Source: Fragilariopsis cylindrus CCMP1102
Lineage: Eukaryota > Bacillariophyta > Bacillariophyceae > Bacillariales > Bacillariaceae
Reading direction: 5' to 3'
NCBI GenBank assembly: GCA_900095095.1
Contig: FMBT01000331.1
Coordinates: 62,001-126,000, forward strand
DNA length: 64,000 nucleotides
Shown: positions 32,440 to 41,934 of the stretch, in pieces
How positions within the stretch are numbered: position 1 is the first letter of the stretch
Layout of the letters: each line of letters begins with the position of its first letter
Program-made: the position numbers and the translations under genes
Notes under the pieces: model-generated
The model's input: only the letters and a program-made list of their open reading frames with translations
The model's database searches: none
What the model was told of the DNA's origin: nothing

Positions 32440-33156
32440 TTACATACCTTTTCTTGTATGATAAGCAAAGGAAATTGATTCGTATTCCTTCTCGTCGATT
32501 CCGTATCGTTCCATAATATCGTCTAATTCAATATCTGCATCCCACTGTGCGTTGATTGCTTCCCATGCGCTATAGCTCCCAGTTTCGTCGTAATCCATAA
32601 CTGCGTCACTATATACCCCGCCAGAATTTGGTGCTGAAACAAGTTCTAACGCTAATTGTCGGAGATCCCAGTTCTGGATCAATTGTTGGATCTCGAGTTC
32701 CAATGAAACGAGTTTTGTGTGAGCAGACGTTGACAATTTGCAAGGATAAGGATATTGGACATCGGCTCCCATGTCGAAATATTCCTTGCCATTAATCATC
32801 TTCAACGATCGAACTTGGTGGAAGAATTCGGATAACCTCTTCTCTGCGTTATTATCATTCAATTCCACTTCTAAGTCCAGATATTCAAGACAATTATCTT
32901 TGGAATCACGAAGATCTAGCCACATGTCGACTCCAACATCTCTCTCGTCTAGCCCAACGATTAGGGTGGCATTATCATCAATGCAGTCGTTGTCAATGTT
33001 TACTTTTCCGAGCGACCATTGCCAAGTACCGGCGTGGACCTCACACTCGTCACAAGGAACATAAGTACCAGTAGTACGCACAGTTGTGAAATACCGTGGT
33101 TTCGGAATTCTAGAAAACAACACCCTGCGATACTGACGTGCAAACGAAACAAACAT
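32440..33156 (-). CDS. Hypothetical protein with mitochondrial-type N-terminus
   Basis: 238 residues in one uninterrupted frame. The first ~25 residues (MFVSFARQYRRVLFSRIPKP) are rich in Arg, Ser and aromatic residues and lack acids, as in a mitochondrial transit peptide. A CDEC pair lies at ~36-39. The rest is acidic with mixed strands and helices (DMWLDLRDSKDNCLEYLDLE, a long EIQQLIQNWDLRQLALEL helix). No family is recognised. Codon use looks normal and the frame is clean, so it is probably a real gene. It may extend past the stop if a short intron near 32440 is used. Confidence 0.65.
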   Translation of the reverse strand: MFVSFARQYRRVLFSRIPKPRYFTTVRTTGTYVPCDECEVHAGTWQWSLGKVNIDNDCIDDNATLIVGLDERDVGVDMWLDLRDSKDNCLEYLDLEVELNDNNAEKRLSEFFHQVRSLKMINGKEYFDMGADVQYPYPCKLSTSAHTKLVSLELEIQQLIQNWDLRQLALELVSAPNSGGVYSDAVMDYDETGSYSAWEAINAQWDADIELDDIMERYGIDEKEYESISFAYHTRKGM

Positions 33157-33462
33157 CCTATTTTGATAATACGAGTAACAAAGGAAAAAAAATAGTTTGA
33201 TGTTATGATTTTTGATCCTCTTTTTGTTTAATGATTATCATAGTAGTACAGTAGTGTTATTGCACATCATTTGAAATTTCTGAAGCAAAATACCGTCATG
33301 GAATTTTGTTCCCGCCAAAACGTCAAACTAGCGTGTGATAATGGATACACAAAAGAGGTTTTCATGCACTCTCGAGGTCGAAATCATATCTTTGGGACGG
33401 TACGATCGTATTCAGACAGAATATCAAAAATGTACGTCGGTGTCTACGCGTAAGAAGTGGTA
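33157..33462. other. Upstream region of the hypothetical gene
   Basis: Non-coding stretch between the gene and repeat copy 2. Nothing further is recognised. Confidence 0.35.
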
Positions 33463-33645
33463 TGTTTAGAAGAATTGTTCTTTGGAATAGGAATTATAAA
33501 TGTTTGCATCGACATTTTACGCTACTAGTACTACACGTAGTACCATGCCATCACATTGAACATCAAGATTTTAATTCGCAAACGGCGAGTGACACCCACA
33601 TAGACGATGGACGTACGTACGGAAGGACGACGCTGCGATGCGCGA
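33463..33645. repeat. Dispersed ~200-bp repeat, copy 2
   Basis: Same-orientation partner of 31533-31735, with a few small indels between them. Confidence 0.8.
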
Positions 33646-34022
33646 TTCAAAGCAAGGAAGATAACCAAACAAAAAGATTTCACAAAAATTGACTTCCAAA
33701 AATTATTTGAGACAAAATATTTGAAGTTTGCTTCTTCGACCCTCCCTCACATGCAACTCACAACCAAGCCACAACAACGAACCACGACACATCAATTCAC
33801 ACAATACACACAATAATTCAAGACAACAACAACAACCGCTTTGAATTGGTAGGATGTACCGTCGTTCGTTGCTCATAAAAATAAAGTAGCAAAGGAAGAG
33901 TTTACTTACGCAATTGCTGTTTAGTCGTAGTCGTAGTCGTAGTCGTAGTACGAACGATAAGAAATAAAATTAATGAATTAGCCTGTCAATTTCTTGATAA
34001 TCTAGGAAATGATATTCATGAT
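33646..34022. other. Upstream region of the MFS gene
   Basis: Includes a CAACAACAAC run and four GTCGTA units at ~33924-33950. No gene is seen. Confidence 0.4.
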
Positions 34023-35726
34023 ATGGCTACTATTAGTTCGGAAGATTGCACTTTAACTTCAGATAATAATGAGAATAGTAATGATACTAATAACGGATAT
34101 ATGAAATCATGCTCGACAACAAAGAAGAAGAAGAAGAAGTATTCATCACATCGATGGGCGTTAGGTTTATTTTCTATAACGACTGTTTTACTATTTGCGG
34201 ATCAAAATCTCATGTCACCAAATTTAACAACAATTGCCGACGAATTTGATATGGATGACGAAGAACGTGATCGTAAATTAGGAGGGGATATATCCTTAGC
34301 TTTTTTTCTATTGGGTGCACCAGCAAGTTTTGTGGTGGGTATGTTAGCAGATACACAAGACAGGAGTAAGGTATTCGGTTGGACAGTATTTATTGGTGAA
34401 ATGGCTTGTTTCTTAACGTACTTTGTACGATCCTACAATCAACTATATATTTGTCGTGCCGTGACAGGATTTAGTATTGGTGGTGCTCTGCCTGTCATCT
34501 ACTCTGTATTGGGTGATCTTTATAGCGCGGAAGGTATGTAGTAAATAATACTTTTTCAAATATTTTTTGTTTGTCAACACAAAAAGGGGGGAAAAAATGT
34601 TGCAATCATATGCGTATACTTACAAATCATTGATCATGCATTTCGTGGCGGAAAAGATCGACACGTTGTATCTGCTATTGTTAGTATTGGTATGGGAGCT
34701 GGAATTTCAGTGGGCCAAGGTGTAGCAGGTTTTTTGGGACCAATATATGGATGGAGACTACCATTTCTCGTCATATCCGTTCCAGCTTTATTTTGTGCTG
34801 CGTTGGTCTTCTTTACAGTAAAAGATCCCGAGAGGGGTACTATGGAGCGTGTCTCTAACGAAAATATGGCTGATGATGGGGGAGAAAATGAGGATGGGAA
34901 TGGGGATGGGATATCACTAGTTCCTATCGCATCATATAGAAACGACACCGATCAACCATACGATTCGGTAATGATTGATCAAACGCATGATACTAATACC
35001 TCGTATGAGATGGATAGAGAGACTGCCGAATGTTTCTATGAGAATAGTAATAGATCTATTCCCGCCTGGAAATATCACCTTAGGACGATATTGAATCTAC
35101 TTAAGACTCCGACTGTAGCTTTGAGTTTATTTCAAGGCGCTCCAGGCTGTGTCCCTTGGGGTATCATAAACACATTTCTGAATGACTATCTTAGTGAAAA
35201 TCGTGGATTTTCAGTTCAGGGAGCAACGACGATTCTTATGTGCTTTAGTACGGGAGTTGCGTTGGGAATCATAACAGGAGGTGCTGGAGGTAGAGCTCTT
35301 TATAAAATTGACATTCGATTACCAGCTTTGTTTGCCGGTGGCACGGCTATAATGGCTTGCTTCCCGTTATGGTTTCTTATCAATGGTATCAACAGTACTA
35401 CGCCCTACTACATTACGATTTTGAGTGCGATTGTGGCCGGATTCGGGAGTGGACCAACGGGTCCAATTATTAAAGCAACCTTAACGAATGTAACTTTACC
35501 AAATACTCGAGGAAAAGCATTTGCGTTGTTCAATGTGTTTGACGACGTTGGTAAAGGCCTAGGCCCGTACTTCGTCTCTCTTCTGATTGTTAAATTTGGT
35601 GGGAGAACCCGGGCCTTCAATATCGGTGTTTCGTTTTGGATTTTATGTGGACTGGCTAATTTAGTTATCTTTTTTACCGTTGTCCGTGATGAGCAACGGG
35701 TTCAAACAGCATTGCAGCGCAGCTGA
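34023..35726 (+). CDS. Major facilitator superfamily transporter (Spinster-like)
   Basis: Two exons, 34023-34533 and 34657-35726, give 526 residues. The 123-bp intron starts GTATGT and ends AAAAG, and splicing restores LYSAEDRHVVSAIVSIGMG. Twelve membrane segments are expected. MFS signs include DQNLMSPNLTTIADEF in helix 1, GMLADTQDRSKVFGW (the loop 2-3 motif), CRAVTGFSIGGALPVIYSV in helix 4-5, and GPTGPIIKATLTNV in the C-half. The loop between halves is a long acidic cytoplasmic segment (~residues 230-315). This pattern resembles Spinster-type lysolipid/sphingolipid or organic-anion carriers, but the substrate cannot be told. The frame is clean throughout. Confidence 0.88.
34534..34656 (+). 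other. Spliceosomal intron of the MFS gene
   Basis: Starts GTATGTAGT, ends GGCGGAAAAG, 123 bp, phase 1. Splicing makes the codon GAT (Asp). Confidence 0.8.
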
Positions 35727-35939
35727 ATGTGGTTTGATTACAACAATCTTTCTGCATGAACGCCATAACCCGGCTTTTGTGAGAATTATCGTGGTTTGGA
35801 TAGTCATCGTGATATAGAAATAGAAGTTGCAACTGCCATACGGTTCTTTCCCTATGTATTATCTCAAAGAACTAGTTCCTTTCCTGATGTATTATCTCGA
35901 AGAACTAGACCAGAGGAAGAACGAGACGAATATTACTAT
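35727..35939. other. Intergenic after MFS
   Basis: A short ORF (35796-36071) starts here but only its second half has any family likeness. It includes an imperfect ~45-bp duplication (TATGTATTATCTCAAAGAACTAG / GATGTATTATCTCGAAGAACTAG). Confidence 0.45.
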
Positions 35940-36412
35940 CCTATTCAATGTCAAGTACTTATCACTAACGGTGCGGATATTGGGTGCAGCTCCAAGGCTG
36001 TATCGTTTCTTCCGCTCTTAGTTAAGCTCGTGATAGAGTTTGGTAGTTTTGCTGTGGAAGACAGAGGATGATCACTAATAGAAGATGCAAGTGGGGCTGA
36101 TGTTTTGCAACTCCTTATGATACGTAATAAAGACATCAATAATAAAAATTATCTAGAAAATCGTGACATCATTAATAAACATTGTGGATGCAATTAATAA
36201 CGGCAGCTATTGACGAAATTGTTCATTTAGATTGTGTATATTTTTTGATGAAATCCGGATGTGCTGCAACAAGAACTATTATCACCGTTAGCTGCCGTAC
36301 AAATCAAATCTCAGAAAACGAGAGAGAGAAAATGCTTATTTTACTGGCGGGACGGGACGGGTGCACTCCTCTGTATTACTATTGGTTAAGAAATGGCGAA
36401 CTTCGATCGTAA
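35940..36412 (+). pseudogene. Ankyrin-like gene relic
   Basis: Open pieces read FLPLLVKLVIEFGSF-VEDRG, then after frame changes DVLQLLMIRNKDI and finally EREKMLILLAGRDG-TPLYYYW. This resembles the C-terminal part of a large ankyrin-like repeat family in diatoms (recall of family style, not a search). No intact frame is present. Confidence 0.35.
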
Positions 36413-36464
36413 AATGTGAAACTTATTTTTTGCAATGCTCTGTATTACTATTGGTTAAAAAAAT

Positions 36465-36700
36465 GAGGAAATGGCGAACTTCGATCGACCAATCAGATTA
36501 GTGATACCTGTTTGTGTGAATGTTGGCATAAATTTAGGGTTAGGGTGAGGAAATGGCGAACTTCGATCGACCAATCAGATTAGTGATGCCTGTTTGTGTG
36601 AATGTTGGCATAAATTTAGGGTTAGGGTGAGGAAATGGCGAACTTCGATCGACCAATCAGATTAGTGATGCCTGTTTGTGTGAATGCTTCATAAATTTCA
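36465..36700. repeat. 82-bp tandem repeats with telomere-like motif
   Basis: Units start GAGGAAATGGCGAACTTCGA at 36465, 36547 and 36629, an exact 82-bp period. The first two end with TTTAGGGTTAGGGT, a telomere-like double unit. Two weaker partial copies precede the array (CTCTGTATTACTATTGGTTAA at ~36369 and ~36439). The third unit loses the telomere-like end. Confidence 0.88.
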
Positions 36701-36769
36701 ACCGTGGAAAAGTTCGATTAGGTTTTTTTCGAAGTGATTTTTTTTTTTTAAACAAACACGCTCTTATGA

Positions 36770-36973
36770 ATTTTAGTCGTAGTAATAGCTGTACAACGTA
36801 TGTAGTAGCGCGGTAAAGAACGCTAAAAAAACACAGACACGTTCAGTTCACAATTTCGATTGACTCTACAAAACAAAATTCTTACAATTATCAACAGCAA
36901 TACGATCAACATCGCATATTATCAATCAATTAGACCATCGTCAGATACATTCTCAGTACAGTAGCTAATTATC
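36770..36973 (+). promoter_or_regulatory. Conserved upstream block of coiled-coil gene copy B
   Basis: Partner of 18650-18864. TTTTAGTCGTAGTAA, CGCTAAAAAAACACA and CATCGTCAGATACATTCTCA keep the same order and distance to the ATG. Confidence 0.7.
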
Positions 36974-38572
36974 ATGTCTCCCCCTAGCGATGGAAAGCCA
37001 AAAAGAAAAAAACGTGTTGTTACAGAAGAGGCAAAGAAAAGGGATAAAGAACGAAGAAAATTTTTAAGCAACGAAAAAAAACAGAAGAAAAAAGAAAAAG
37101 AAGAAGCACTGATTGAAGAAAGGGGTGCACAAAAATACCGACAACAATTAGAACTGACTGATCGCGTAGCGGAAGCTACTGCATCTTCGAAGAAGATAGT
37201 GGCGGCCGAAAATGAAGCTTCGAGCAAGAGAGTAGCGGCCGAAAATGAAGCTTCGGGCAAGAGAGTAGCCGAGCACGCTAAAATGTCGTTGCAGATAGTA
37301 GCGGACGACGCTGAAGCTTCGAGGCAGATAGCAGCGGACGACGCTAAAGCTGGACGAGAGCGATTGGCGAAAACGTGTACTGAAGCGGATCAGATTCTAG
37401 TTGAATCTATTCAACCTCTGTTTAATACGGCAGTCCCACAACAGGGAGATACACAGAAGGTGGAAGGGGGTCCACTCTCCATGCCCGTACCAAAAAGTGC
37501 CAAACTCAAGGATCTTGACTCTATGCTAGATGAAACACCTTCCACTCCTTCTTCATCAACGTCGACACCTTCTCTTGCCTCGGACACGGGCATGGACGTA
37601 GAAAGAGTTCGGGATCTCAACTCTACGGTAGATGAAACATATCTTTCTTTTGATTCGGAAATGGGCACGGACGTAGAAAGAGGTCCGGAACGATGCACTT
37701 TACCAGTATTAACAGTGGAGTTGTGTCCAAGCCAATGCGAGATTGGAACTTTCCGTCGTGCGATTGACTATCATAATAAATTTGTACAAGAATGTCGTGA
37801 TAAGGGTTATACTGAAGCAGGAATCTTACATATGTTGTTGGAATTCGGGGAATGTTCATCCCAAATGATCAGTGAATTTCATAAACATCCAACGGGATCA
37901 AAACCTTCTACAGAAGAATTCGGAATGATTGCATATATCGTCAATGTGGTCAGTAAACAAGTCAAGCATACAAATCGGTTGTCCAGTCCTGTTCAAGACA
38001 ATGTTTTAGAATATTTCTCGGGATTTGTTGGTATGTTACAACTCAGCACAGAAGTAGCTTCTGATATAATAGAATCCATACAGAAGTGTGCTAAAACATC
38101 ACCTACCACACGTGGAAAAGATTTCAGGAATCGTAATAAAACTCAGAGTAAGAATCCTCAAACTCCTAATAAGAAACGAAAAGGAAATTATGGAGGCGGC
38201 AACACTCAGAGTAAGAATTCTCAAACTCCTAATAAGAAACGAAAAGGAAATTATGGAGGCGGCAACCATCAAGCTGATAAAATTCGTGGTCTAGAAATAG
38301 AGAATTCTCTTTTACGTCAGAAATATGATCAGGAACATCATCTTTCTGAGTATCTACAAGCGAGAAACGATTACTTGGAGCGTCATCGTCCTGCCTCTCA
38401 ATCCCATGGCAGCAGCGACCCTGGCTCTCAATCCTATGGTAGGGAGAGTATAACACCGCGAGCACTCCATTATGGTAATTCTCCACATCATTCTCAATCC
38501 AATGGCAGGGGTGATAGTCGTAACAACGATCATAGTGACGATCGTCATACTCATGATCGTCGTGATGATTAG
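36974..38572 (+). CDS. Coiled-coil protein, long paralogue (unknown function)
   Basis: 532 residues, clean frame. It has the same basic N-terminus as the 303-residue paralogue at 18865. A heptad-like array follows (AAENEASSKRV, AAENEASGKRV, DDAEASRQIAADDAKAG; ~residues 75-130), then a Ser/Thr-rich linker with two MG-DVER blocks. Next is a ~150-residue helical domain (FRRAIDYHNKFVQECRDKGY to IIESIQKCAK) that the short copy lacks. Two copies of NKKRKGNYGGGN look like nuclear signals. A coiled coil (IRGLEIENSLLRQKYDQEHH) and an Arg/His/Asp-rich tail end the protein. No known family is recognised. The domain boundaries suggest gain or loss of a whole module between paralogues. Confidence 0.8.
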   Translation: MSPPSDGKPKRKKRVVTEEAKKRDKERRKFLSNEKKQKKKEKEEALIEERGAQKYRQQLELTDRVAEATASSKKIVAAENEASSKRVAAENEASGKRVAEHAKMSLQIVADDAEASRQIAADDAKAGRERLAKTCTEADQILVESIQPLFNTAVPQQGDTQKVEGGPLSMPVPKSAKLKDLDSMLDETPSTPSSSTSTPSLASDTGMDVERVRDLNSTVDETYLSFDSEMGTDVERGPERCTLPVLTVELCPSQCEIGTFRRAIDYHNKFVQECRDKGYTEAGILHMLLEFGECSSQMISEFHKHPTGSKPSTEEFGMIAYIVNVVSKQVKHTNRLSSPVQDNVLEYFSGFVGMLQLSTEVASDIIESIQKCAKTSPTTRGKDFRNRNKTQSKNPQTPNKKRKGNYGGGNTQSKNSQTPNKKRKGNYGGGNHQADKIRGLEIENSLLRQKYDQEHHLSEYLQARNDYLERHRPASQSHGSSDPGSQSYGRESITPRALHYGNSPHHSQSNGRGDSRNNDHSDDRHTHDRRDD

Positions 38573-39533
38573 AGTGAAAGTAATTGTGGTCGTCGTTAAG
38601 AATCAGTTTTGAAATAGAGATAGTGCATTATTTGTTTATTCCTACGAAAGGAAATGTATCTTCCGAGAGAGAGAGAGAGAGAGAGAGAGCGTACTATGGA
38701 CGCCAATTATCTCAATGCACAATAAGTGTGCGGGCATTATATGCCATACACATTCGCATCACTAGAAATACAAGTAGTGCCAATACTGTAGCCGCATGTT
38801 CACCGTCACTACAGCACAGCATAGTACAGTACAGTATAGTACAGTAAAAGAAGTCTATAATAGAGGAATCATTATTAGTTACAATACTCCTTCATACAAA
38901 ATAATTAGAATGCAAACCAGCCGCCCTCTATAGGAAAGGTTTATTCGCTAATCCATATATCGCCATGATTGTACGTAAAACGAACCTGATCTAGTTCTCC
39001 TTTCACTATATTCAACAAGTAGTACTAGAGAAAAATTCGATTTGTATTTGATTTTTGGCCGCATTTTTGCTTGGGAGCGCTTCATCGATGATGGGAGGGG
39101 GGGGGGGGGGGGGGCGGAATACACAATATCAAAACGAAATCAGGTATGGGATCATTTACCGATGATCGTAATTGCTCTACTGTTGTTGTACGTGTCAGGG
39201 CAAATAAACCGATGAAGTTCCTAATAAAAGCAATGGTAAAGATCTTCGAATAGTTCTTAAATATCACCCTTGTCCATATATATATATGTAAAGGAGAAAA
39301 AACAAATCTCTCTATATAACATGTTATGAGCAGAAATTCGAATAGAAACGAGTACTGCTTCTAGATCGTTCTGTGGTGTTGTAGTAGGCAGCAGAAGTAG
39401 TAGCAGTAGTAGTAGTTCTACTATCCTATTCGTGAAGAAATATTATGATCGTTTGTTGTTGTTTGTATTTTGATGTTAATGATACTGTTATGTTATCGTA
39501 TGATGTTATCGTGTGTTTATGTTATCTTTGTAC
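38573..39533. other. Intergenic with GA, CAGTA and poly-G runs
   Basis: No gene seen. Simple sequence includes GAGAGA (~38666-38688), AGTACAGT repeats (~38821-38846) and a G-run of about 18 (39096-39114), which is likely to be hard to sequence. Confidence 0.55.
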
Positions 39534-40060
39534 CTACTGCTGGCTGGTGGTTGTGGAAGTGGAAGTTGTTTTTGACAAAGACAATTCGATAGCGTATTCA
39601 TATAATTCTTTATCTAATGCATTGTATTTATAAAATTCTTCTCTTGTATATAATAATTTTGTATTTTTTTGTCTCAACATTTTATCTTCTTTATCGTAAT
39701 CATATTTTTCATTATTTTTTGGTAATGCATAAATTGGATCATCTTCACCATCACCATCACCAGCAGCACTGTTGTTAGTGTTGTTATTGTTGTCACTACC
39801 ACTTAATTTAATAAATTCAAAATATTTATATAATTGTTGATATGTATCGGGACGTTCTAAGATAAGTATCACATCAAACATATCACGTAATCGTTGTTTG
39901 GCTATATTTAAATGTGTACGATTTAAACCAAACGCAAAATAATCAAAACTATAATTATCGTTTTCTTTCTCATCGCCACTATCATCACCATTTTGAGCAA
40001 ACCCATTCAAATAGCTTACATAATAGTTTTATAATTTTTTTATGATAAGAAAAAGACATC
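39534..40060 (-). CDS. C-terminal part of a sulfotransferase-like protein
   Basis: The open frame 40010-39534 has 158 residues. Just upstream on the same strand the sequence reads NYYVSYLNG into it. The block LNRTHLNIAKQRLRDMF followed by DVILILERPD and later FYKYNALDKELYEYA is the C-terminal signature of the membrane-linked sulfotransferases common in diatoms. The PAPS-binding N-terminal part is not next to it. A complementary N-terminal piece lies at 45460-46971 on the same strand. Ser/Thr and Asn/Asp runs interrupt loops. It is a partial gene, or the 3' exon of a split one. Confidence 0.65.
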
Positions 40061-40762
40061 GGAACAATTTTATTTCATTACTTTCAAACTACATTTACTA
40101 ACCTGGATTCGATGATTCCCGCACGATTCGGTTCGCCGTTCTTATAGTTCTTCCGGCATTTATGAGTGCAACATGGACAGTAATATAATTATGTTGTGCG
40201 CCAAGAGAGAGGGGGTGTTTTGGAAATATTATCGGCAGATGCTTTTTTATATACATTGTTCCATGGTTTCATTACCCAGAAACCTTCAATATATTCATAA
40301 GGTCAAAATAAGCCAACAATGCATGGAACATCTGCCATATTGGTGGTGTAGTTGGGCGAGGAACAATAAGAATAGACATAAAATGGCCCAAAATGCACAG
40401 ATGCAAAAATATTTGAGATGTTACCGCGCCCATACCAGGTATGCTGAGTCCCAAATAAAACAGCTAGGCATCAACCTAATTCATAAAGGTTGGAATATAG
40501 CATTCTATAAGGTAACCATACATACATTTTGGGTGCCACGGGTCAAAACCCACTGCTATTAAAAAGCACAATTTCTCTAAGTGCCAAGTACACCATCAAT
40601 ACAGACCTAATAACCTTGAAAAATTATATGGAGCTCAACATATACCTATGGTACAAGGTCCAACAATTGCTTAGGGCTCTAGGGAGGTTAGGAAGGCGTT
40701 TGGGTGTGCTAAGCCCCAAATTTTGGTCATTAAGGCCACAAAACAGGTTTTCCCCCTCTAGG
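40061..40762. other. Non-coding, no gene recognised
   Basis: ORFs here (40173-40562, 40529-40861) have no domain and read across repeat-rich sequence. Possibly the edge of an unclassified transposable element. Confidence 0.35.
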
Positions 40763-41485
40763 GTCCTGCCCATAGCTCGCCAAGTTTATATTCCCTTTGA
40801 TGTATATGGTCAACCCAATGTGCTTACTTTGGGACAATTCATCTTTTTGAGTGTGTACTAGGTCACATACCCTCCCAAATGGGAAATTTTCCCACGTCCT
40901 AGTCTGCATCACACCCTGTACCACCTTCCAGTGTGAAGAACACATACCTAGCGCCCCAAAGTCTGGTCTAGGTTTCCACCCTATGTATATTAAGCTCAGA
41001 TTATACCATCTGATTGGGACTTTATATATGCTAGGATGGGTTACCACATCAGCATGGTCCTAGCCATAGCTCGCCATTTTTATATTCCCTTTGGTGTATA
41101 TGGTCATCTCCATGTGCTTACTTTGGGACAATTCATCTTTTTGAGTTATCACCTTCCAGTGTGGAAAATGCATACCTAGCGCCCCAAAGTCTGGTCCAGG
41201 TATCCACCCTATGTTCTGTGTATGTATGTTCTGTGGGTAGTTTTTGAATGACATTGGCATGATTAACTTGTACTAAAAGAATTTTTAATTTATGCACATA
41301 CAACATACATTGTTTTATGTGCCATTATTTGAGTATTTTCAATATGTTGCACTTCTAGATGTTGTTGTATTTTTAGTCCATTTTGCCTGGAGGAATTGTT
41401 TGCAGTTCTGTGTATGTATGTTCTGTTGGTAGAATTGAATGACATTGGCATGATTAACTTGTACTAAAAGCATTGTTAACTTATG
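40763..41485. repeat. Nested partial duplications, unclassified element
   Basis: Unit 1 is at 40763-40995 and again at 41057-41215 (shared CATAGCTCGCCA, GTGCTTACTTTGGGACAATT, ACCTAGCGCCCCAAAGTCTG). Unit 2 is at ~41211-41290 and ~41404-41485 (shared TGTGTATGTATGTTCTGT, GAATGACATTGGCATGATTA). No protein domain is seen. Confidence 0.75.
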
Positions 41486-41934
41486 CACATACCACAACAA
41501 ACAGTGACAATGGAGCCAGGAGTGGCAAAAGACCCAGTAGTATGTTGGGTGAAAAGTGTCTTGGTCATTACACAAATAATAAATCAAACTTGAAGTTTCG
41601 TACTGAAAATTTAAGTCACAGTTCTAACTCAAACCCTAATGTTAAAAATTAGCACAATTTAAATTGTTACTTAACGTTCTTTTGACTAGTATCGAAAATC
41701 GAAAATCGAAAATACATGCGCACTAATGGTTACTGTAGTTGATCGAAAAAAAAGGGAGGTGAGGTTTATGAAAATGTAACGAAAAAATAAAAACTTTTAA
41801 GATTGGTGACCTGTTTAGTTAGTTAATTTGCACGATAGACTCCTGTGGTCTTATAACAAATATGATTACTCAGTCTAAAAGATCATAATAATATTTTACA
41901 GTAACTAAAACACAGAAATCTTATTCAAAGCAAT
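41486..41934. other. Upstream region of the HA/HNH gene
   Basis: Non-coding and AT-rich, with a short ATCGAAA tandem (~41693-41713). It holds the promoter and 5' UTR. Confidence 0.4.

Noticed and set aside
32415-32446. A 26-nt intron at the end of the 238-residue gene
   Set aside because: GTATGT and CCCTAG are present, but this is far shorter than the 78-295 bp introns seen in the window, and the next sequence has no recognisable coding content.
36533-36640. Chromosome end
   Set aside because: The telomere-like motif is embedded in 82-bp units with genes on both sides, so it is internal.
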